From: Verrucomicrobiota bacterium
GTDB taxonomy: Bacteria > Verrucomicrobiota > Verrucomicrobiia > Verrucomicrobiales > Akkermansiaceae
Assembly: GCA_026397695.1 (NCBI GenBank)
Contig: JAPLUJ010000512.1
Coordinates: 1-7,740 of the forward strand
DNA: 7,740 nucleotides
Direction: 5' to 3'
Numbering within the stretch: position 1 is the first letter of the stretch; each line of letters begins with the position of its first letter. Made by a program: the position numbers and the translations under genes. The notes beneath the pieces are model-generated. The model ran no database searches. It had not been told where the DNA came from and saw nothing but the letters and a program-made list of their open reading frames with translations. Below are positions 1 through 4,224 of this stretch, in pieces.

Positions 1-843
1 GGTCTTGAGACCGCCGTTAACGACATCGGTCAGCAAACCGAACCCATTCGCGGTGAAGTGGGCACCTTCCGGAATGGCGGGGCGGTCTTTCCACAGCTCG
101 GTATCGACTTGGGCCTGGCCCATGCTGAGCACGCGGCAGGCGCGCTGGTTCCAACCCGCAGTGGGTTGCGTGAAGCTAGCGGACTTGGCCACGGAGGGGC
201 GCGGCTGGACGTGCAGATCCACGTTGGCAAGGCGCTGGGCGGGTTCCGGGCCACCCACGCTGATTTTGGCCTCGGTGGCGTCCTGCACGATGGCCCACGC
301 CAGCGCTCCCTGATAGCGCGCCCCATTATCGACATCCACCGAGGATCCGACGTGGCGAAAGCCATCGGATTTTTCCGTGAACAAATCGACCGGCTTGGCC
401 AACATGCCGGTCTTGACCCAGTCGAGCGAGGCCAGGTCGCTCGAGTCGCAGCCGGATGCCAGCCAGGTGACGAATTGCTGGGATTTCCTGGTGTAATCCG
501 GCGCGCCCGCCATGGGGTTATCGGCGAGTCTGGGCGACCATGACTTCCAAATGCCGACGGCATGCGGGTGCTGCGCGTCTTTGATGAATGAGCCGTCCAC
601 CGTGATTCTGCGGTCATCGCCCGCGGTTTTCTGGAGTTCCCCCAAGGCCAGCATGAGGGCGAGGCGCGCGTTGGCGCGGGCGGTGGCCATGGCTTGTTCC
701 TGGGCCAAGGGCCGCAACGAAATGGCGGAGAGCGACAGCAGTCCCACGGCGAGGACCGTGAGCAGAATCATCAACGACAGGGTCACCACCAAAGCAAAAC
801 CGCGCCTGGCTGTTAGGATGCGGCGATGGACGAGATGGCGCAT
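1..843 (-). CDS. Verru_Chthon cassette protein A-like pseudopilin-like protein (partial, 3' end outside window)
   Basis: From ATG at 843-841 the minus-strand frame stays open for 281 codons to the left edge, so the gene is cut by the window. The N-terminus has a short basic leader (MRHLVHRRILTARRGF), then one strongly hydrophobic helix at about residues 16-40 (FALVVTLSLMILLTVLAVGL), then an Ala/Arg-rich stretch (MATARANARLALMLALGELQ). This is the arrangement of type IV pilin-like/PilX-like N-termini, and its wording closely matches the Verru_Chthon cassette protein A family, whose members are large and occur many times per genome in Verrucomicrobiota. The leader probably keeps the protein in the inner membrane with the C-terminal part outside; the cellular role of these cassettes is not established. 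No other ATG or GTG lies between this start and the in-frame stop at 891-889. No clear Shine-Dalgarno sequence is visible. The family call is from memory of the motif, not a search. Confidence 0.75.
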   Translation of the reverse strand, partial: MRHLVHRRILTARRGFALVVTLSLMILLTVLAVGLLSLSAISLRPLAQEQAMATARANARLALMLALGELQKTAGDDRRITVDGSFIKDAQHPHAVGIWKSWSPRLADNPMAGAPDYTRKSQQFVTWLASGCDSSDLASLDWVKTGMLAKPVDLFTEKSDGFRHVGSSVDVDNGARYQGALAWAIVQDATEAKISVGGPEPAQRLANVDLHVQPRPSVAKSASFTQPTAGWNQRACRVLSMGQAQVDTELWKDRPAIPEGAHFTANGFGLLTDVVNGGLKT

Positions 844-885
844 GAACGGGGAAATGGGCGTGTGGCTGCCCGTTTCGGAGTGGGT

Positions 886-914
886 AAGCTACCAGTGGCA
901 TCAGATCAAGTCAA
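886..914 (-). promoter_or_regulatory. possible sigma-70-type promoter for the pseudopilin-like gene
   Basis: On the minus strand TTGACT (914-909) is followed after exactly 17 bases by TAGCTT (891-886). The -35 box matches the consensus in five of six positions and the -10 box in only three. It lies about 43-70 bases upstream of the ATG at 843, a plausible distance. This is a weak prediction. Confidence 0.25.
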
Positions 915-975
915 GGTTTACTTCTCAAGGATTACTGCAAGGGAATTGCTTTTCGGGTGGGGGCCGCTGGCAGGC

Positions 976-1062
976 TCAATTGCGGATCGCCCGGTAGAAG
1001 GCGGAGGGTTCAGTGGCGGCGGAGTCGGTGAGCGTGATCGGGGAGCCGCTGCCAAACCCCCA
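976..1062 (-). pseudogene. C-terminal remnant of a large secreted protein, cut by the repeat element
   Basis: Reading the minus strand toward a TGA at 978-976 gives GFGSGSPITLTDSAATEP followed by SAFYRAIRN and stop. This 'S/T-P-I-T-L-T-D ... FYRA' ending is a familiar C-terminal signature of large extracellular proteins in Verrucomicrobiota (LamG, Ig-like or autotransporter-type). Upstream of the remnant (above about 1062) the sequence runs into the flank of the composite repeat and then the 14-bp array, so the gene body is absent. It lies in the same orientation as the pseudopilin-like gene, with 132 bases between its stop and that gene's start, so both may once have been neighbours in one cluster. 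The parent family cannot be named from so few residues. Confidence 0.45.
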
Positions 1063-1116
1063 TTTCCCCGCCCTCCGCTCCGGTCACCGGCTCTTCCAAC
1101 GGCCTTCACCGCCAAA

Positions 1117-1228
1117 GATTGAAGATGGAGGATCGAAGATAGAGGATCGAAGATGGAGGATCGAAGATGGAGGATCGAAGATGGAGGATCGAAGATGGAG
1201 GATTGAAGATGGAGGATCGAAGATAGAG
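1117..1228 (+). repeat. 14-bp tandem array, 8 units (GATCGAAGATGGAG), copy 1
   Basis: Eight perfectly phased 14-bp units. Units 3-6 are identical GATCGAAGATGGAG. Units 1 and 7 are GATTGAAGATGGAG, and units 2 and 8 are GATCGAAGATAGAG, so the same two-unit block appears at both ends. Each unit is itself two GAT-initial heptads. The array has no stop codons in most frames on either strand, which yields artefactual ORFs with a 14-residue period. Confidence 0.97.
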
Positions 1229-1253
1229 GGACCGCGCAAGGCTCCTCTTCATC

Positions 1254-1302
1254 CACAATCCACAATCCGCAATCCACAATCCGCAATCCACAATCCGCAA
1301 TC
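1254..1302 (+). repeat. 7-bp tandem array (CACAATC/CGCAATC), 7 units, copy 1
   Basis: Seven 7-bp units in the order CACAATC, CACAATC, CGCAATC, CACAATC, CGCAATC, CACAATC, CGCAATC. The alternation gives a 14-bp higher period, the same as the preceding array. On the minus strand each unit reads GATTGYG, so it begins with GAT like the heptads of the first array. Confidence 0.95.
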
Positions 1303-1312
1303 TCATCCATTT

Positions 1313-1358
1313 CTCCGGTCCGGATCCCGGATCTTGCAACGGCCTTCACCGGGAAAGC
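1313..1358 (+). repeat. right direct-repeat flank of element copy 1, with GC dyad
   Basis: CTCCGGTCCGGATCCCGGAT followed by CTTGCAACGGCCTTCACCG repeats the left flank at 1078-1116 in direct orientation. It carries a dyad TCCGG (1314-1318) / CCGGA (1327-1331). Related dyads sit in the other three flanks of the two copies. Confidence 0.8.
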
Positions 1359-1360
1359 AA

Positions 1361-1537
1361 TTTCCTTGCATTCACGCGGGTATTCCTGCAATTCACCGGT
1401 GTCACTGCCTCGGCCTAACGCCAACACGGGCCGCCGCCGCTCCACTTGCCCCGCCCGCCCCGCAGCTAGATGTGTCTGATTTACCGCTGGCAGATCATGG
1501 AAGCGGAGGGAGTCAAACATAATAGCATTCCTCCCTG
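1361..1537. other. intergenic region with no recognised gene
   Basis: This stretch separates the repeat element from the URO-D cluster. It is GC-rich, with a C-rich run near 1441-1475. No protein in either direction is recognisable. The minus-strand frame beginning ATG at 1522 is open, but its product matches nothing I know and it reads straight into the repeat. Two imperfect ~22-bp direct repeats (TCCTTGCATTCACGCGGG and TCCTGCAATTCACCGG) begin near 1362 and 1384. Confidence 0.5.
1505..1536 (+). promoter_or_regulatory. candidate -10 box and possible Shine-Dalgarno hairpin before the first URO-D gene
   Basis: CATAAT at 1518-1523 matches the TATAAT consensus in five of six positions, but no good -35 lies upstream. 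The only strong Shine-Dalgarno-like sequence, GGAGGGAG (1505-1512), is 25 bases from the ATG, too far for normal use. AGGGAG (1507-1512) can pair with CTCCCT (1531-1536) just before the start codon. If transcription starts from this -10 box the mRNA would be nearly leaderless. All of this is tentative. Confidence 0.2.
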
Positions 1538-2566
1538 ATGAACTCCATCGAACGCATCGACGCCACGATTCATTTCCGCAGACCCGACCGGGTGCCGGTT
1601 GATCTGCATAACTTCCAGCCCGCAGCGCGCGCCACCGGCCTGCCCCTGCCGGAAGTCTTCCGCGACGGCGCGCTACTGGCGGAGGCGATGTTGGTGGCGT
1701 GGCGGGAATTCGGCCACGACATGATTCTGTTAGAGAACGGCACGGCCTGCAACGCGCAGGCCTGCGGCGCCACTGTGACCTACATGGACAACAGCGCGCC
1801 GGTCTCGCACACGGCGCTGATCAAGGAGTTGAAGGATGTGCTCACGCTGGAGGTGCCGGACCCGTACCGGGCGTTCCCGATGTGCGAAATCCTCAAGGCC
1901 ACCCGCATCCTGGCGAAGGAAACCGCCGGGCAAGTGTGGATCTGCGCGCGCGCCGACCAGGGACCGATGGACCTCGCGGCGCAATTGCGCGGGCTGGACG
2001 ATTTCATGTTGGACATCGCGGAGAACGAGGAACCTGGGTTAGTAGATGCGTTGTTAGATTATTGCCGGCGCGTGGCCACCAGATATGCTATCGCCTTGAT
2101 CGAGTGCGGCGGGCATTCAACGTCCATCGGTGAGCCGGTGGCGGGACCGGACATGCTATCGCCGAAGCACTACCGGCAGTATCCATGGAAACATGAAAAG
2201 CGGATGGTCGATGAACTCAAGGCCCGCGGCATCATCCTGCACAACCATATCTGTGGCAACACGCTGCCCATTGCCGACGATTTCATCGCGACGGGTGCCC
2301 AGGTCTTGGAGATCGATCACAAGAGCGACGCCCGTGCGCTCAAGGAAAAGGCGCGCGGCAAGACAACCTTGTTAGGCAACATCAATACGGGGTTGCTCCA
2401 TTCCGGCACGCCGTGCCAAGTGGAGGACGCCTGCCGCGAGGCCATCGAAGTCATGGCGCCGGATTACGGGTTTATCCTCGGCCCCGGTTGTGCGCTTGGC
2501 ACCGATACTCCGGCGGATAACATTCATGCGCTGGTCGAGGCTGCCAGGAAATATAATCCGTATTGA
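1538..2566 (+). CDS. URO-D superfamily protein, MtaA/CmuA-like (probable zinc-dependent methyltransferase type)
   Basis: The 342-residue product begins MNSIERIDATIHFRRPDRVP, the usual opening of MtaA/CmuA-type members of the uroporphyrinogen decarboxylase superfamily, so the ATG at 1538 is well supported. It lacks the MRQAGR signature of genuine HemE. The core shows GPDMLSPKHYRQY (203-215) and ILHNHICGNT (233-242), then ILGPGCALGTDTP (313-325). His237, Cys239 and Cys318 reproduce the H-x-C ... C zinc set of corrinoid:thiol methyltransferases, where zinc activates a thiol to accept a methyl group from a corrinoid protein. By family, the role is methyl transfer or demethylation in the cytoplasm; the substrate is unknown. 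No corrinoid protein or reactivase gene is in the window. It is followed 14 bases later by a paralogue and forms an operon with it. Many Verrucomicrobiota and Lentisphaerota carry such paralogues near glycan-degradation genes. Confidence 0.88.
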   Translation: MNSIERIDATIHFRRPDRVPVDLHNFQPAARATGLPLPEVFRDGALLAEAMLVAWREFGHDMILLENGTACNAQACGATVTYMDNSAPVSHTALIKELKDVLTLEVPDPYRAFPMCEILKATRILAKETAGQVWICARADQGPMDLAAQLRGLDDFMLDIAENEEPGLVDALLDYCRRVATRYAIALIECGGHSTSIGEPVAGPDMLSPKHYRQYPWKHEKRMVDELKARGIILHNHICGNTLPIADDFIATGAQVLEIDHKSDARALKEKARGKTTLLGNINTGLLHSGTPCQVEDACREAIEVMAPDYGFILGPGCALGTDTPADNIHALVEAARKYNPY

Positions 2567-2570
2567 AGAA

Positions 2571-2575
2571 AGGAG
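2571..2575 (+). promoter_or_regulatory. ribosome binding site that sets the start of the second URO-D gene
   Basis: AGGAG, within GAAAGGAG, lies five bases before ATG at 2581. It supports that start over the in-frame TTG at 2563, which overlaps the preceding gene's stop and has no such site. Confidence 0.8.
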
Positions 2576-2580
2576 CCAAC

Positions 2581-3723
2581 ATGGAATCCATAATGAATCA
2601 TTGGCAGTCGCGGATCACCCGCGCTGAAGACGAACTGGCCGCCACCTTCCGCTTTCGTAACAAGCAGCCGTCGGTGGTGGTCGTGGACGCTAATTACTGG
2701 ACCTTCGGTGATTTGCCCGTGGAAATTCCAGAGGATTACTATACCGATCCGGCGTCGGCGCTCCGCTGCCAGTTGGCGAAAATCGAACGTCACTACGAGA
2801 ACATCCCTAACGACGATTACATTCCATTTCTGCATCCGTGGTATGGCACCGGCGTGTTGGCCTCGGCATTCGGCATCAATATTATATGCCATCCGAAGTC
2901 CGATCCGGCGGTGGATCTCGCCACGATCAAACAACCGGAGGAAATTGACGCCTTGCAGATGCCCGTACCGGGCGAATCCGGAGCGATGCCATTGGTGGTG
3001 CGGATGATCGATTACTTCAATGCTCATTCGGATTTGCCGGTGGGCTTCACCGATTGCCAGGGGCCGATGGCCACCGCGTTGCAGGTCGTCGGCTATGACA
3101 ATTTTTGTTACTGGGTGCAGGACGATCCTGACCGGATTCACCAACTCATGGATATGATCACCGCGGCGTTGATCGCGTGGGTGAAGTTCCAAAAGGTGCG
3201 CACGGGCCAGCCTCTAACAGGAGGCAGTTATCCATTGAGCATCAAACTGCCGGAAGGATTTGGTGGTGTGTGGTTGTCTGATGACGATTCGGTGATCATG
3301 AGCGCTGGCATCTATCGGGAATTCATCAAACCCTACAATGAGAAGTTCCTGGCTGCCTTCGGCGGCGGATGCATCCATTACTGCGGCAACTCGACGCAGA
3401 ATATTGAAAACTACGCCACCACCAAAGGCGTGACCGCGATCAACAACTTCACCCTCGATAACATCGAGGCCGCCGCCAAGATCCGCCGTGCGCTCCGCGA
3501 CAAGGGAGTCGTTTACATGGCGTGTGACTTCACCCCCGCCGACCAGCGATTGGACGATTACTACCGGGAACTGGTGAAAGCGATGGATGGACCGGATGGC
3601 CTGATCCTCGCGTCCTACATCGCCCCCGCCATCGCGCTCGACAAGGGCAAGTATGATGCCGCCAACCGCGACCGCGTCACGTTGGCCAGGCGTGTGTACG
3701 AATTGATGGGGCGGAACCGGTGA
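2581..3723 (+). CDS. URO-D superfamily protein, divergent paralogue with altered zinc-ligand set
   Basis: The product is 380 residues from ATG 2581. It is a URO-D-fold protein: DLPVGFTDCQGPMATALQV (151-169), then WLSDDDSVIMSAGIYREFIK (231-250), then GGCIHYCGNS (262-271). His266 and Cys268 keep the H-x-C pair of the MtaA-like branch. At the place where the first paralogue has GPGC, this protein reads GLILASYIAP (340-349), so the third cysteine ligand is missing there; Cys315 in VVYMACDF is the only nearby candidate. The HemE signature is absent. It may be a zinc methyltransferase with different metal geometry, or a partner that lost catalysis. It is translationally close to the first URO-D gene (14-base gap), and its stop overlaps a possible GTG start of the next ORF, so the three were probably co-transcribed. 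Substrate unknown. Confidence 0.85.
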   Translation: MESIMNHWQSRITRAEDELAATFRFRNKQPSVVVVDANYWTFGDLPVEIPEDYYTDPASALRCQLAKIERHYENIPNDDYIPFLHPWYGTGVLASAFGINIICHPKSDPAVDLATIKQPEEIDALQMPVPGESGAMPLVVRMIDYFNAHSDLPVGFTDCQGPMATALQVVGYDNFCYWVQDDPDRIHQLMDMITAALIAWVKFQKVRTGQPLTGGSYPLSIKLPEGFGGVWLSDDDSVIMSAGIYREFIKPYNEKFLAAFGGGCIHYCGNSTQNIENYATTKGVTAINNFTLDNIEAAAKIRRALRDKGVVYMACDFTPADQRLDDYYRELVKAMDGPDGLILASYIAPAIALDKGKYDAANRDRVTLARRVYELMGRNR

Positions 3724-3728
3724 CTAAA

Positions 3729-4166
3729 ATGAATAACCCTACGGAAACGAAAAAGTGCCACAAGTCCGGCGGCTTGTTCGTGCTGGCGTGGGCATTCGGG
3801 CTCATCAACCAGCAGGAACTGGCGCACCAAGACACCTCCGCGACGGGCTTGCTGGTCTTCATCCTCATCCTTGCCTACATCGCCACATTTGCTTTCACAC
3901 TCGGTCCGGTGACATGGGTGTTGTTGTCGGAGATCTTTCCCAACTTCATCCGTGAAAAGGCGCTTTCGATTGCGTCCTGCGCGTTGTGGATGGCGTGTTT
4001 CATTGTCGTTCTCATAACGCCCGCGCTGTTGAACTTGAGTCCGGTGTTCAACTTCATCCTCTTCGGTTCGCTGAATGTTGCCGGCTTCATTTTTGTGCTG
4101 AAATGGCTGCCCGAAACCAAGGGCCGCTCACTCGAAGAAATCGAAACCCTTTGGATGAAACGCTAA
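3729..4166 (+). pseudogene. MFS sugar porter, C-terminal fragment with only the last 3-4 membrane segments
   Basis: The 145-residue frame contains GPVTWVLLSEIFPN, then SIASCALWMACFIVVLITP, then LPETKGRSLEEIE. These are the conserved segments from TM10 to the C-terminal PETKG motif of the sugar porter (SP) family of the major facilitator superfamily. Intact members have about 440-500 residues and 12 helices; here everything before roughly TM9/TM10 is missing. The hydrophilic opening MNNPTETKKCHKS looks like a normal cytoplasmic N-terminus joined directly to late transmembrane sequence, which suggests an internal deletion rather than simple 5' loss. A GTG at 3720, overlapping the preceding stop as GTGA, is an alternative start adding three residues. 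A sugar-transport role fits the locus, but this remnant is unlikely to transport anything. Confidence 0.8.
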
Positions 4167-4224
4167 CCCGAACCCGTATCCATCACTCGATTACAGACAT
4201 TACATTTTCCTGAAAATAACAATT

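Larger units (their letters stand above)
1063..1360 (+). repeat. composite repeat element, copy 1
   Basis: In order this holds a left flank ending CAACGGCCTTCACCGCCAAA (to about 1116), eight 14-bp units (1117-1228), a 25-bp spacer containing CGCGCAAGGCTCCTCTTCAT (1229-1253), seven 7-bp units (1254-1302), a short link (TCATCCATT), and a right flank (about 1313-1360) repeating the left flank in direct orientation. Copy 2 at 6652-7025 has the same parts in the same order and orientation, differing mainly in unit numbers. Neither flank encodes anything recognisable, and no transposase is present. I know of no named family with exactly this layout, although both kinds of array, read as protein, resemble junk ORFs often seen in Verrucomicrobiota and Planctomycetes annotations. 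Confidence 0.92.

Noticed and set aside
30..617. Overlapping open frames on both strands in the left 900 bases
   Set aside because: They are shadows of the minus-strand pseudopilin-like frame (1-843), which alone gives a recognisable N-terminal helix and low-ambiguity protein sequence.
1063..1360. CRISPR array
   Set aside because: Units are 14 or 7 bp and directly abutting, with no spacers of variable sequence, and no cas genes are present.
918..1520. Long open frames on both strands through repeat copy 1, encoding IEDGGSKMEDRR-type or SSILHLRSSIFDP-type peptides
   Set aside because: They exist only because the 14-bp and 7-bp arrays lack stop codons. Their peptides repeat with the DNA unit (14 residues = 3 units), and both strands are open at once. 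No native start context or recognisable domain.
1370..1522. Divergent regulator gene starting at 1522 on the minus strand
   Set aside because: The frame is open, but its product (MFDSLRFHDLPAVNQTH...) has no helix-turn-helix or other motif I recognise, and it continues into repeat sequence.
1538..3723. Heme-biosynthesis HemE (uroporphyrinogen decarboxylase) for either URO-D gene
   Set aside because: The N-terminal MRQAGR signature is absent in both, and the H-x-C motif points to the MtaA/CmuA-like branch.
4167..4224. Rho-independent terminator between the porter fragment and the lipoprotein gene
   Set aside because: No GC-rich stem followed by a T-run is present in the 58-base gap.
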